Shown here: piece by piece, positions 19,501 to 28,422 of the stretch | Layout of the letters: each line of letters opens with the position of its first letter | Numbering within the stretch: position 1 is the stretch's first letter | Assembly (NCBI RefSeq): GCF_024112395.2 | Contig: NZ_CP078013.2 | Span: 4,402,001 to 4,466,000, forward strand | Source of the DNA: Pseudomonas pergaminensis | GTDB lineage: Bacteria; Pseudomonadota; Gammaproteobacteria; Pseudomonadales; Pseudomonadaceae | DNA: 64,000 nucleotides | Direction: 5' to 3' | Notes under the pieces: model-generated | Told to the model about the DNA's origin: nothing | Seen by the model: the letters and a program-made list of their open reading frames with translations, nothing else | The model's database searches: none | Made by a program: the position numbers and the translations under genes

Positions 19501-22500
19501 ACTGCTCGCGCCGGGCAAAACTGAACTGCGCCTGTTGCTGGTAGGGATCGTGCTCGTCGGTGAGGTGGTGGTAGAGCAAGCCTTCCTGCAACGGCGCCAG
19601 CGGGTAGATGTCCTGCACATTGGCCGCGCCACCCGGGATGCTGGTAGCGATGAGGTCACGGATGGCGGGGTCCGGTTCGGCCAGGTTCGTCTCGTCGGCC
19701 TCAGTGTATTCACTCGCCGCCGCCAAGGCCGCCAGGGTCGGCTGGCCAAACAGTACCTGCACATCGGCGCGCAGCCCGACCTGGCGCATGCGCTGCACCA
19801 GTTGCACCGCCAGGAGCGAATGCCCGCCGAGTTCGAAGAAGTGGTCGTGTCGCCCCACCTGCTGCACGTGCAACAGCTCGGTCCATATCGATGCCAATAA
19901 GGTTTCCACCCCGGCGTGCGGCGCTTCAAAAACGCGAGTGACGAAGGCGTCCTGGGTCGGTGCCGGCAGCGCCCTGCGGTCGAGTTTGCCGTTGGCGGTC
20001 AGGGGCAAGGCGTCGAGTTGCATGTAGGCGGCCGGCAGCATGTAGTCGGGCAACGAGGCTTGCAGGTGGCTGCGCAGGGTCTCGATCTGCACGGCTTCGC
20101 GCGGGACAAACCAGGCCAGCAATTGCCCCTCGCGTGCCTGCACCACGGCTTCCTGGATCTGCGGGTGGGTGGCCAGGGCGGATTCGATTTCACCGAGCTC
20201 GATGCGCACGCCACGGATTTTGACCTGGTCGTCATTGCGGCCCAGGTATTCAAGGTGACCTTGCGGCAGCCAGCGCACCAGGTCGCCGGTGCGGTACAGA
20301 CGGCCATCGCTGAAGGGGTCGTCCAGAAAACGCTCGGCACTGAGGTCGGGGCGATTCAGATAGCCGCGCGCCACGCCTTGGCCACCCACGTACAACTCCC
20401 CCGCCACCCCGATGGGCACCGGCCGTTGCTGCGCGTCCAGGACGTGCACACAGGCATTGGCGATGGGCGCGCCGATATGCAGCGGCTCGCCCACGTGCAT
20501 GCGGCCAGAGGTGGCGACCACCGTGGCTTCGGTGGGGCCATAGTTATTGATCACCGCAAAGGACTGCGCCTGGGGGAACGAACGCAGGCGGTCGCCGCCG
20601 ATCAGCAGCGTGCGCAGGGTCGGGTGTTGCAGGCCCTGGCTAAACGCGTATTCGGCCACCGGCGTGGGCAGGAAGCACAGGTCCAACGGCTGCGCCTGCC
20701 ACCAACCGAGCAGCGCGTCGATGTCTTCAGCGCCGTCATGGGCGGGCGGCAGGTGCAGCGTGGCGCCCACGCACAGCGCCGGCCAGACTTCCCAGGCCAT
20801 CGCGTCAAACCCAAAACCGGCGACACTGGCCGTGTGGCTGCCGGCGCGCAGGTCGAAGGCCTGGCAATGCCAGTCCACCAGGTTCGACACGCTGTGATGC
20901 TCGACCATCACCCCCTTGGGCAAGCCGGTGGAGCCGGAGGTGTAGATCACGTAGGCGAGGTTGGAGGGGCTCACCGCGACACGGGGGTTGGTGCCCAGGT
21001 GGAAGGTCGGACGGTCGAGCTGGATCACCGGCACATTCAGCGGCGGCAGGCGCTGCAACAGGTCGTGCTGGGTCAGCAACACCACCGGCTCGCTGTCCTG
21101 CAGCAAGTAGTTGAGGCGTTCGGCGGGATGGGCCGGGTCCACGGGCACGTAGCAGGCGCCGGACTTGAGAATCGCCAGCAAGCCCACCAGCGTGTCCAGC
21201 CCGCGCCGCGCCAGGATCACCACGCGGTCGTCCGGCTGTACACCACGCTCCAGCAGTTGATGCGCCAGGGCGTTGGCTTGCTGGTTGAGTTGCGCGTAAG
21301 TCAATTGCCGGCCCTGGTACACCGCCGCCACCGCGTCTGGCGTGCGCTCGGCCTGGGCTTCGATGCGCGCGTGCAGGGTTTGCGGGTGCGCGTTGGGTTG
21401 GGCGGTGGCATTCCATTGGTGCAACTGGGCTTGTTCGGCGGGCGTTACCAACGAAAAGTCGCGGATTTTCAGCGTGGTGTCTTCCAGCCCCTGCTCCAGC
21501 AGCCAGGTGAAGCGCTGCGTCAGCGCAAGCACTTCGTCGTGCTGGAAGTAGGCTTCGTTGTAGACGCAATGCAGGTACGCGGTGTCCTGATAGCGGTTGC
21601 TGCGCAGGTGGATGGCCAGCGGCAACGGCTCATGGTGGTTGGACACCTTGATCGCACGGGCCTCGGTCGTGCCGTAGCGCAGTTCATGGTAGTCCTGCTC
21701 GTAGGACACCGACAGGTCGAACAGCTGGCCGCGATCGCTGCGGCGCAGGCCCAGCGCCCGGTTCATCTCACTCAGGGGGAACCGCTGGTGGCGGAAATCC
21801 TGCTTGAGCTGGTCGCGCACCCCGCGCACCAAGGCGCTGAACGGCAACTGCTCATCGAACTGCAGGCGCACCGCGCTGACCTGGGTAAACAGCCCGACGG
21901 TGGAACGAAAGCGCGCGTTGGAACGGTTGAGAATCGGCAGCCCCACGACCCATTCCTGGCGCTGGGCGGTGCGGGTGAAATACACATGCATCGCCGCCAG
22001 CAGCACATGAAACGCCGATGCCTGGTAACGGTTGGCCACGTGTTCCATGCGATTGAGCAGCGCGACCGGGAACGCTTGTAGCAGGGTATTGCTCGAGGCC
22101 TTGGCGGCGTGCCGTGGCGTCAGCAGTGGTTCCGGCAGTTGCTGGTATTTGTCCAGCCAATAGGCGCGGTCGCGGGCATAGCGGGCCGAGGCGTGGTAGT
22201 GAGCATCCGCGTCGATGAAGTCGATGTAGGACGGCGCCAATGGCTCCGATTGGCGGCCGTGTCCCAGGTCGGTGTACAGCCGGGCCAGCGACTGCAGCAT
22301 CTGGCCGAAGCCCCAGCCATCGAGAATCAAGTGGTGGGCCTGGGTGCCGAGGCGGTAGTGATGGGCACCGAGCTTGACCAGGAAGAAGCGGAACAGCGGC
22401 GCGCCCCTCATCACAAAGGGCAAGGCCATTTGCGTTTGCATCAGCGCCTGGCTCGCGGCCTGAGGGTCGGGTGCTGCGGACACATCATGCAGCGCCAGCT

Positions 22501-22747
22501 CCACGGCCAACGTGGCGGCAAAGGTCTGCCGGGGCAAACCGTCGGCATCGCTGTGCAGTTGCGTGCGCAAGGCGTCGTGCTTGGCCACCAGTCCTTCAAG
22601 GGCGCGCTGCATCAGGTCGGCATCGATGGCGCCGGCGAAATCCACATAGCCGCCGATGTTGTACAGCGGCGAGTCGCCCACACGCAGTTGGTCGAGCCAG
22701 ATGTCCTGTTGGGCGGCGGTGAGGGGGAAGCTGGAGGAATGCTTCAT
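16538..22747 (-). CDS. Two-module lipopeptide NRPS, C-A-T-C-A-T (ViscA/MassA type)
   Basis: 2069 residues. Domains: starter-type C (HHLILDG, 138-144); A1 (YTSGSTGLPKG near 604); T1 (LGGHSLL near 973); C2 (YPLAPLQEGLLYHHL, HHLVNDA near 1163); A2 (YTSGSTGTPKG near 1624); T2 (LGGHSLL near 2009). It then stops, with no thioesterase or epimerase. Specificity residues read by eye against GrsA are D-A-W-F-L-G-N-V-V for A1, the leucine code I recall, and D-G-W-K-L-G-V-V-D for A2, which I cannot assign from memory; the VVD end recalls Glu/Gln domains. Leu-Glu on a first two-module enzyme with fatty-acid-starter C is the plan of ViscA, MassA, WlpA, OfaA and PsoA. As the B and C enzymes are absent here, the split viscosin/massetolide layout is likely. 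ATG 22747 has AAGG upstream. Confidence 0.85.
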   Translation of the reverse strand: MKHSSSFPLTAAQQDIWLDQLRVGDSPLYNIGGYVDFAGAIDADLMQRALEGLVAKHDALRTQLHSDADGLPRQTFAATLAVELALHDVSAAPDPQAASQALMQTQMALPFVMRGAPLFRFFLVKLGAHHYRLGTQAHHLILDGWGFGQMLQSLARLYTDLGHGRQSEPLAPSYIDFIDADAHYHASARYARDRAYWLDKYQQLPEPLLTPRHAAKASSNTLLQAFPVALLNRMEHVANRYQASAFHVLLAAMHVYFTRTAQRQEWVVGLPILNRSNARFRSTVGLFTQVSAVRLQFDEQLPFSALVRGVRDQLKQDFRHQRFPLSEMNRALGLRRSDRGQLFDLSVSYEQDYHELRYGTTEARAIKVSNHHEPLPLAIHLRSNRYQDTAYLHCVYNEAYFQHDEVLALTQRFTWLLEQGLEDTTLKIRDFSLVTPAEQAQLHQWNATAQPNAHPQTLHARIEAQAERTPDAVAAVYQGRQLTYAQLNQQANALAHQLLERGVQPDDRVVILARRGLDTLVGLLAILKSGACYVPVDPAHPAERLNYLLQDSEPVVLLTQHDLLQRLPPLNVPVIQLDRPTFHLGTNPRVAVSPSNLAYVIYTSGSTGLPKGVMVEHHSVSNLVDWHCQAFDLRAGSHTASVAGFGFDAMAWEVWPALCVGATLHLPPAHDGAEDIDALLGWWQAQPLDLCFLPTPVAEYAFSQGLQHPTLRTLLIGGDRLRSFPQAQSFAVINNYGPTEATVVATSGRMHVGEPLHIGAPIANACVHVLDAQQRPVPIGVAGELYVGGQGVARGYLNRPDLSAERFLDDPFSDGRLYRTGDLVRWLPQGHLEYLGRNDDQVKIRGVRIELGEIESALATHPQIQEAVVQAREGQLLAWFVPREAVQIETLRSHLQASLPDYMLPAAYMQLDALPLTANGKLDRRALPAPTQDAFVTRVFEAPHAGVETLLASIWTELLHVQQVGRHDHFFELGGHSLLAVQLVQRMRQVGLRADVQVLFGQPTLAALAAASEYTEADETNLAEPDPAIRDLIATSIPGGAANVQDIYPLAPLQEGLLYHHLTDEHDPYQQQAQFSFARREQLDAFAQALQQVIDRHDILRTSLVWEGLEQPMQVVWRQAPLRVEPLREGPAPLDLRRAPLMALDYAEEPSHPRWVARLRFHHLVNDATSTTILMQEIRAHLLGQQAQLPAPVPYRNVVVQARSPARQAGHEAFFREQLGDVDEPTLAFGLQERQADRAHTDEAERVLSDSLNQRLRAQARGAGVSAASLFHLAWAHVLGRVAGRDDVVFGTVLLGRLQAGEGADRALGMFINTLPLRVRLAGRTVADALVDTHTRLSALLAHEQASLALAQRCSSASPLFNSLLNYRHTDAERDLTLVPGIALLSSEDILSYPLMLTVDDIASGFRLKAKAPRQVGAERLLDYLETALVNLADALEHRPQSPLRDVQVLPASELNTLLVDYNATATDYPEHLTVQALFEAHARQIPHAVAVQAGERQLTYRELNERANQLAFHLRERGVQPDTRVALCVERGLDLVVGLLAILKAGGAYVPLDPGYPRERLAYMLQDSQPVALLVHAATRDVPGEVSIPVIDFDHCAWSQAPSGNPLVPGLSVANLAYVMYTSGSTGTPKGVMIEHRGLGNLMHWGSRLCPNAEGGALLQRAPFSFDGSVWELFWPLTHGMRLVLARPDGHREPAYLAQVIREQQITVIKFVPAMLQQFLELEASALCTSLTDVLCGGGELTEALARGVQARLPKVRLHNVYGPTEATVDSSAWTLEPGAPVPALQLPIGRAINNTRLYVLDEQDAPVPMGVSGQLHIGGVGVARGYLGLQQMTAERFIDSPFVAGDRLYRTGDLVRYLPDGNLEFLGRNDFQVKLRGVRLELGEIESRLLMHPALREVAVLIRDERLVAYFTARAEAPSPDALRAHVLEQLPEYMVPAAFVQLDELPLNPAGKLDRKALPEPGLGAVVSRAYAAPVGAVESLMAGIWAEVLKLERVGRHDHFFELGGHSLLAVNLVARMRKAGVEVDARALFSHPTVAQLAGCVLTQVQRVEVPQAAIPQLGRRRRI

Positions 22748-23237
22748 AAGATCCTTCTCATGGAGGTCAGGCACTGGCCGCGCAGGGGCGCCCATTACGA
22801 CGAATGTGCCGGATTGGAGCATGGGGGTGGGGGGCTGTCTGTCACCCGAAACCCGGACATCCAAAGGGTAGGATCAGGCTTGGCTGAGGGTTCATTGCTG
22901 AAACGATTAAAGCGGTGTAGGACATTGGCTATATCTTGCCGATGCCAAGGTGCATTGCCTTCTCTTTAGATAAAATTTTTTCGTTATTTATCATCAGGTT
23001 AAGCAAATACGGAAACTTCTCAAGGATTTAATTGGTCGGAAATGTCTTTCAGAAACGTCGAATTAATGACGTGGTTTTTATGGCACGTTGTGTCCCTCGT
23101 TTCCGCTACATACGTAGGACGAATCCGCTGGCTAAATAAACGCTCGACTACCGCCTCGGGTGCGTGAGCACGGATCGCCCCCCGCAGAGAGCCCAGAGAG
23201 ACTGTTGACGGTGTTCGACATCAAGGATGAGATGGCT
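22748..23237. promoter_or_regulatory. Divergent control region between NRPS and luxR
   Basis: About 490 bases. 22950-23080 is AT-rich and probably holds the promoters. Frames are open at both edges (to 22864 minus, from 23160 plus) but look non-coding. TACATACGTAGGACG (23107-23121) contains a TACGTA palindrome that could be a LuxR-type site; I see no canonical lux box. Confidence 0.4.
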
Positions 23238-24032
23238 ATGAGTGTGACCCGCAATAATGCCGACCCGCAAAGCCCGAATTTCTATGCCGAAATGGGCGAG
23301 TTGATTGCCAGCAGTGGCCAATCGGACTTCGCCGCCCACATGCTGCACCTGGTGGACAAGTGGGTGCCGATCCACCTGGTGGACCTGAGCGAATGGACCC
23401 TCGACGAGCTGCGCAACCGCGTGCTCGATATCAAGCTGTTGGGCAGTGCCGGCGAGAAGCAGGACCTGCCGCCGCCCCTGCCCCTGAACTCCATGGAAGA
23501 CCATCCGCTGCTGCGGGACATGCTCGGCATGCAGGACCCGCTGCTGATCCAGCTCAAGGCCAAGGCCAAGAGCCTGTACCCGCGCGGCACCTCGCACCAG
23601 TGCAACCTGGTGTCGCGCCAGGGCAACCGGCGGTGCGTGATTTCGTTTTATCGGCCGCCCAACCATCGCGGGTTTTCACTGGCCGAGCTGTCGTTTCTCA
23701 AGTGCCTGTCGGACACCCTGCTGCCGCTGATCGAGTGCCACGCCCAGGGCCTGCGCCAGGCGCCGCACACCGAGGTCGAACCGGCCCACACCTTGCTGGA
23801 GCAATCCCAATTGCAGCGTGAGTTCTACAAGCGCCTGTCCCTGGGCGACATCACCCTGTCGGCACGCGAGCAAGAGGTGTGCCTTGGCCTGCTGACCGGC
23901 GGCACCGTGCCGCAAATGGCCGAAAAGCTCAGCGTGAAAAACAGCTCCATCGAAACCTACCTCAAGCGCGCCGCCGCCAAGTTAGGCGTCAGTGGTCGGC
24001 ATGGCTTGGCCAAATGGATGATTGGCGCCTGA
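23238..24032 (+). CDS. LuxR-type regulator of lipopeptide synthesis (ViscAR/MassAR/PsoR-like)
   Basis: 264 residues. The C-terminal GerE helix-turn-helix is clear ([25 protein letters not shown], then [17 protein letters not shown]). The N-terminal 190 residues lack the conserved acyl-homoserine-lactone-binding Trp/Tyr set as far as I can see, as in the lipopeptide LuxR subgroup that does not pair with LuxI. ATG 23238 (or ATG 23232) follows AAGGA; GTG 23160 is possible but less likely. It is divergent from the NRPS, and its stop overlaps the nodT start (TGATG). In massetolide and viscosin producers the same luxR flanks the A-synthetase and is needed for production. Confidence 0.82.
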   Translation: MSVTRNNADPQSPNFYAEMGELIASSGQSDFAAHMLHLVDKWVPIHLVDLSEWTLDELRNRVLDIKLLGSAGEKQDLPPPLPLNSMEDHPLLRDMLGMQDPLLIQLKAKAKSLYPRGTSHQCNLVSRQGNRRCVISFYRPPNHRGFSLAELSFLKCLSDTLLPLIECHAQGLRQAPHTEVEPAHTLLEQSQLQREFYKRLSLGDITLSAREQEVCLGLLTGGTVPQMAEKLSVKNSSIETYLKRAAAKLGVSGRHGLAKWMIGA

Positions 24033-25510
24033 TGCATAAATTGAGCACATTCGCGATGGCATGGATGCTCGGCGGTTGCTCGCTGATCCCGGACTATCAA
24101 AGACCCCCGGCCCCCGTGCCGACGCAGTATCCCCAGGCAGGTGTGTACGCATTGGCGCAGTCCGGTACGTCGGACTGGCAACACCTGTTCCGTGACCCGG
24201 CGCTGCAACGCTTGATTGGCGATGCCCTGGTCAATAACCGAGACCTACGGGTGGCGGCGCTGAACGTCGAGGCGTTCCAGGCGCAGTACCGTATCCAGCG
24301 GGCGGACCTGTTCCCGGCGGTGTCCGCCACCGGGGCCGGCCAACGTCGGCGTTTGCCGGGGGATGTGACCGGCACGGGCAAGCCGGCGATTACCTCCAGC
24401 TACTCGGCGACCCTGGGGCTCAGTGCCTACGAACTGGATTTGTTCGGCCGCATCCGCAGCCTCAGCGAACAGGCCATGCTCACCTACCTGGGCACCGAAG
24501 AGGCGCGGCGCAGCGCACAGCTGAGCCTGGTGGCGAACGTTGCCAATGCCTACCTGACCTGGCGCGCCGACCAGGAACTGCTGGCCCTGGCCCACCAGAC
24601 CCTGGACGCCAACGAGCATAGCCTGCGCCTTACCAGTCGCAGCAAAACCGCTGGCAAAGCCTCGGCGCTGGATGTGGTGCAAGCCCGTACGAGCGTCGAA
24701 AGCACCCGCGCCAGCGTGGCCCGCTATGAGCGCCAAGTGGCCCAGGACCTCAACAACCTCGCCCTGCTGGTGGGCGGCGCGGTGGATGAACACTTGCCGT
24801 CGCGGCCACTGGCTGACGACCTGGTGGCACGCGTGCCCGCCGGCCTGCCCTCGGACTTGCTGCAACGGCGCCCGGACATCCTCCAGGCCGAATACCAACT
24901 GCGCGCCGCCAACGCCAACATCGGCGCAGCGCGTGCGGCGTTTTTCCCGTCCGTGAGCCTCACCGCCAACGCCGGCAGCGCCAGCACCGAACTGTCGGGG
25001 CTGTTCAAGGGCGGTTCGGGCAGTTGGACCTTCCAGCCGCAGATCAACCTGCCGATCTTCAATGCCGGCAGCCTGCGCGCGAGCCTCGACTACGCCAAGC
25101 TGCAAAAAGACATCAGCGTGGCGCAGTACGAAAAATCCATCCAGACCGCCTTCCAGGAAGTCGCCGACGGCCTGGCGGCACGGCAGACCTTTGTCGACCA
25201 GCTGCAAGCGCAACGGGATTTTGTCGCGGCCAACCAGCAGTACTACAACCTGGCCGAACACCGCTACCGCAGCGGCGTCGACAGCAACCTCACGTTCCTG
25301 GATGCCCAGCGTGCACTGTTCAGCTCGCAGCAGGCGCTGATCGTCGACCGCCTGGCGCAGTTGGTGGCCGAGGTGAAGTTGTATACCGCGCTGGGCGGCG
25401 CGTGGAGAGAAGCCCTTGCGGACGCGGGCGGGGTTGTCGCGTTTAACCCTGAGGAATCACCGCCTCCGCCTCGATCTCGATCAACCACTGCGGCAACGAC
25501 AACCCGCTGA
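24032..25510 (+). CDS. NodT/OprM-family outer-membrane efflux lipoprotein
   Basis: 492 residues. The lipobox MLGGC (C at about 18) is followed by the typical [12 protein letters not shown] start. Two outer-membrane-factor repeats follow, with motifs [58 protein letters not shown] and [19 protein letters not shown]. These trimeric channels connect inner-membrane pumps to the outside. Coupling to luxR and closeness to the NRPS point to lipopeptide export; in related strains a nodT-like gene stands beside the A-synthetase while macAB lies with the B/C genes. Its last 68 bases overlap the convergent ridA-like gene. Confidence 0.88.
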   Translation: MHKLSTFAMAWMLGGCSLIPDYQRPPAPVPTQYPQAGVYALAQSGTSDWQHLFRDPALQRLIGDALVNNRDLRVAALNVEAFQAQYRIQRADLFPAVSATGAGQRRRLPGDVTGTGKPAITSSYSATLGLSAYELDLFGRIRSLSEQAMLTYLGTEEARRSAQLSLVANVANAYLTWRADQELLALAHQTLDANEHSLRLTSRSKTAGKASALDVVQARTSVESTRASVARYERQVAQDLNNLALLVGGAVDEHLPSRPLADDLVARVPAGLPSDLLQRRPDILQAEYQLRAANANIGAARAAFFPSVSLTANAGSASTELSGLFKGGSGSWTFQPQINLPIFNAGSLRASLDYAKLQKDISVAQYEKSIQTAFQEVADGLAARQTFVDQLQAQRDFVAANQQYYNLAEHRYRSGVDSNLTFLDAQRALFSSQQALIVDRLAQLVAEVKLYTALGGAWREALADAGGVVAFNPEESPPPPRSRSTTAATTTR

Positions 25511-25847
25511 CGATAATCCACGAAGACGGCGGCGGGTTGTGCGGGAAGCGCTCGCGCAGCGCCTGCGCGATCGGCTCCTGCTGGTCACGGGCGGACTCGA
25601 CGATATACAGCCGCAGCATGATCACATGGGAGAGATCGCCCTCGACCTCGGCCAGGACCTTTTCGATATTGTCCAACGCAGTGGCGGTTTGCTCGGCAAT
25701 GCCAGGGCCGACGGTGCGCTCGTCTGCATCCACGCCCACCTGGCCGGAGAGCAGGATGCGCCGGCCTTGCGGGACTTCAAGGGCCTGGCTGAAGCCGTAT
25801 TGCAGGGAGTTGAATACCGTTGCGGGATTGATGACTTTTCGCTGCAT
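25443..25847 (-). CDS. RidA/YjgF-family protein
   Basis: 134 residues, the family's usual size. Motifs [33 protein letters not shown] and [10 protein letters not shown] are seen, ending in [11 protein letters not shown]. RidA proteins hydrolyse reactive enamine/imine intermediates; many paralogs have other roles. ATG 25847 is used ([11 protein letters not shown]). The 3' end overlaps nodT on the other strand. Its link to the lipopeptide genes is probably only positional. A second RidA-like protein is encoded at 40021-40455. Confidence 0.85.
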   Translation of the reverse strand: MQRKVINPATVFNSLQYGFSQALEVPQGRRILLSGQVGVDADERTVGPGIAEQTATALDNIEKVLAEVEGDLSHVIMLRLYIVESARDQQEPIAQALRERFPHNPPPSSWIIVSGLSLPQWLIEIEAEAVIPQG

Positions 25848-26068
25848 GACGCTTCCTTGTTGTCTGTAGGAAAACAAGGCTAACCCATTGGGTGGGGGCA
25901 ATCCGGTGATTCAATATCTGGCAACATTTCAACCCATGCATGCTCAGCAATCACCGGACTGTTCTTACATAACTTTCGGGTTGCGTCCGATGAACCTCGC
26001 CCCTAACCTTCGCGGGTCGCTGCAAATTCAGCGAATGGGTGTGGTAGCCCAGTTCTTTCATAGACCCC

Positions 26069-26088
26069 AAAACGCTCAAGGGCGTTTT
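26069..26088 (+). terminator. Rho-independent terminator of an unidentified transcript
   Basis: AAAACGC (26069-26075), loop TCAAGG, GCGTTTT (26082-26088) and further Ts. No credible coding gene ends here on the plus strand, so the transcript may be a small RNA starting in 25940-26000. The rest of 25848-26283 holds only a weak plus-strand ORF and a GCCCGG-type hairpin near 26225-26240. Confidence 0.55.
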
Positions 26089-26283
26089 TTTGTGCGGGCT
26101 GCTTTGTGGCGGCTGTGCATGGGAGGCTTCGGCCTGCCGGGCTTCTATGAGCGGTCTACCACCCCGTGTACAGTCGCCTCCTTACTTCGTGTGGTAGCGA
26201 AGTTGTTGGTCGATGAGGCGCTGAACCGGGAATGCCCGGTGGCCTGATCAAACACGTAACTCCATCAGACAACGCATTCCCCT

Positions 26284-26372
26284 GTGGGAGCCGGGCTTGC
26301 CCGCGATAGCGGTGTATCAGTCACAGCAACGCCACCTGACACTATGCTATCGCAGGCAAGCCAGCTCCCACA
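26284..26372. repeat. REPIN (two inverted REP sequences)
   Basis: GTGGGAGCCGGGCTTGCCCG... (from 26284) and ...CAGGCAAGCCAGCTCCCAC (to about 26372) face each other across about 35 bases. This is a typical Pseudomonas REP doublet. Its right half is part of the tandem duplication described next. Confidence 0.8.
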
Positions 26373-26589
26373 CTTGGGCGTCATCGCTTACCAACTCCCC
26401 ATCGCCAGACTAAACGGCGAAAACTCCGCGAACTGCCACCGCAACGCCAACGTATCAGTCACAGCAACGCCACCTGACACTCCGCTATCGCAGGCAAGCC
26501 AGCTCCCACACTTGGGCGTCGTCGCTTACCAACTCCCCATCGCCAGACTAAACGGCGAAAACTCCGCGAACTGCCACCGCAACGCCAAC
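26314..26589. repeat. 138-bp tandem duplication covering REP half and a gene's 3' end
   Basis: Bases 26314-26451 are repeated at 26452-26589 with only a few changes (for example ACTATGCTAT vs ACTCCGCTAT, and TCATCGC vs TCGTCGC). Each unit holds a REP right arm and the last ~60 coding bases of the flavin-oxidase-like gene, including its stop codon. Only the copy next to the gene (26526 onward) is in use; the other is a displaced duplicate. Confidence 0.85.
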
Positions 26590-27458
26590 GCCGCCGGGCG
26601 GCGCACCACCTGTTCCACCGTCACCGTCCACAGCCGTTGCGCCCCCTCGAACAGCGCCACCTCCGGGCCGTCGAGGATCAACGTGGTACGCCCGGCCACT
26701 TGCAGCACATCCCCCGATTCAAAGTCGATGAACAACAGCCCGGCCACCGGGTTGGCTTGCAGGTTGCCCAGGGTGGCAAAAAACAGGTTACCGGCAAAGT
26801 CGGGGATGGTCAGTACGTTGCCCTCGACCCGCACAAAACCCGTGTTGCCACCTCTATGAGAAACGTCCACCGAGCGTTGAGCGTCCACCTCGACGTAGCT
26901 GGCGACGAACAGCGTATCGGCGTTGCGGATCAGGGTCTGGGCGGCAGCGTCCAGGTCGTTGAAGCGCTCGACCGCCGTGCCAGGTTTACGAGCAATGCCA
27001 TCGACCGGGCGCAGTTGGATGTACTTGGGGCAATTGCCGAAGGTGTGTACCACGTCGACCGAAAAGCCATCGTGATCGAGTGCACCCACACGGCCGTTCA
27101 TGCGATTGCGACGCCGGGTGTTGAGGTCGATGCCCAACAGGCCGACAGCTGCCCCCTCTTGCAAGGCGTTGCGGGCCGGGTCGGTCGCGGACGGCAGGCT
27201 GTCGATCTGCAGGGTCTGTGGGTCCGGCGAGTGGGCGAAACCGGGGGCGCCTTCGATCATAGTCGCCCAAGGGATGCCACGCTCGTCCACCGCACCCAGT
27301 ATCAGGTAAGGCAACAAGGGGTAGAAATCCCGGTGCTGTTCCGGCAGGTGATCGCGTATTACCTTCGGCCCGACCACGGCCATGCGGTCGGCCACGCCCA
27401 CCGCCTCTTGTATGTGCCGTTCGCCGGCATGCCAGGGAGATTGTTCGTTCAGGTTCAT
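26526..27458 (-). CDS. Pyridoxamine 5'-phosphate oxidase-like flavin protein
   Basis: 310 residues. The PNPOx-like split-barrel features are YLILGAVDERGIPWATMIEG in the N-terminal half and, in the C-terminal half, TLFVASYVE, GGNTGFVRVEGNVLTIPDFAGN and NPVAGLLFIDF. This is the two-part arrangement of the 'PNPOx family, FAD/FMN-binding' proteins of Pseudomonas, whose substrates are mostly unknown. ATG 27458 (MNLNEQSPWHAGE) has GAGGTG upstream. It lies on the same strand as, and 80 bases downstream of, a LysR regulator gene. Its 3' end was duplicated in tandem. Confidence 0.75.
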   Translation of the reverse strand: MNLNEQSPWHAGERHIQEAVGVADRMAVVGPKVIRDHLPEQHRDFYPLLPYLILGAVDERGIPWATMIEGAPGFAHSPDPQTLQIDSLPSATDPARNALQEGAAVGLLGIDLNTRRRNRMNGRVGALDHDGFSVDVVHTFGNCPKYIQLRPVDGIARKPGTAVERFNDLDAAAQTLIRNADTLFVASYVEVDAQRSVDVSHRGGNTGFVRVEGNVLTIPDFAGNLFFATLGNLQANPVAGLLFIDFESGDVLQVAGRTTLILDGPEVALFEGAQRLWTVTVEQVVRRPAALALRWQFAEFSPFSLAMGSW

Positions 27459-27537
27459 GGCAAGCACCTCAGGTTGGATGTGTCGATGCTGCGCCCTGCC
27501 AGTCGGCGTGAGAATCACCACGCCAGGCAATCCACTA

Positions 27538-28422
27538 TTACGCCAGCTGAAATGCCGGGTGTTCGCGCAGCGCCACTACGCAGTGGTCGACAAAGCTGCG
27601 CACGCGCATCGGTGCGTTGCGACCTTCGCGGTACACCACCTGCACTGGCAGTGGCGGCAGCTCAAAATCGGGCAATACGCGATGCAGTTGCCCGCTCAGC
27701 AGGTGTTCGTGCACCGGATAACTCAAGCAGCGAATCAACCCCGCGCCCTGCACCGCCGCATTGATCGCACCCTGTACCGTGGCGCAGCCCAGACGGGCAC
27801 GGGCCTTGAGTTGATAGCCCTGGAAATCCCAATGCACCTGATCGGCGCTGGCGATCAGCCGGTGCTGCTTGAGATCGTTCGGGTGTTGGGGCTCGCCGTG
27901 AACAGCCAGATAGGCAGGGCTGGCACAGACGATATGCCGCACCTGCCCCAGCGGCCGGGCGATCAATGACGAGTCGGGCAGTTCACCGACGAGGATAGCG
28001 ACGTCGAGCCCTTCTTCGTGCAGGTTTGGGTAATAGTCGTGGTAGCTGACGACCAGGTTCACCTCGGGATAGCGGTCCAAGTAGTCGGCCAGGACCGGCG
28101 CCATCACATAACGGCAGAACAGGAACGGCAAAAACACCCGCAGATTGCCCTGGGCCTGCACATGCAGCCCCTTGGCCGAGGCTTCAGCGGCGTCCACCGC
28201 AGCGAGCAGGCGCACGCAGTCCGCCAGGTAGGCGCTGCCGGCGTCGGTAAGGCTCACGCCACGCGTGCTGCGCGCCAGCAACGGCACGCGCAAACGCGCC
28301 TCCAGGCGGGCGATCGCGCGTACCAGGGTCGGGCCGGAGACCTGTGCGTCACGCGCCGCCGACGCCAGGCTCGGCTGCCCGGCCAGCGCGGCGAACAACT
28401 GCATATCGCGATAACGCTCCAT
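27538..28422 (-). CDS. LysR-family transcriptional regulator
   Basis: 294 residues, standard size. The N-terminal HTH is MQLFAALAGQPSLASAARDAQVSGPTLVRAIARLEARL with LLARSTRGVSLTDAG; the C-terminal part is an effector-binding domain (YPEVNLVVSYHDY, GLDVAILVGELPDSSLIARPLG, HIVCASPAYLA). Its ATG overlaps the stop of another LysR gene (TGATG), so both are made from one transcript. The two proteins share the same plan and look like diverged tandem duplicates. Targets may be the flavin-protein gene downstream or the GST gene upstream. Confidence 0.88.
   Translation of the reverse strand: MERYRDMQLFAALAGQPSLASAARDAQVSGPTLVRAIARLEARLRVPLLARSTRGVSLTDAGSAYLADCVRLLAAVDAAEASAKGLHVQAQGNLRVFLPFLFCRYVMAPVLADYLDRYPEVNLVVSYHDYYPNLHEEGLDVAILVGELPDSSLIARPLGQVRHIVCASPAYLAVHGEPQHPNDLKQHRLIASADQVHWDFQGYQLKARARLGCATVQGAINAAVQGAGLIRCLSYPVHEHLLSGQLHRVLPDFELPPLPVQVVYREGRNAPMRVRSFVDHCVVALREHPAFQLA

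Noticed and set aside
17294..22081. Very long plus-strand ORFs (667 and 721 codons) opposite the NRPS gene
   Set aside because: They lie in antisense to highly conserved NRPS domains, are Ala/Arg/Gln/His-rich without motifs, and reflect high-GC codon bias.
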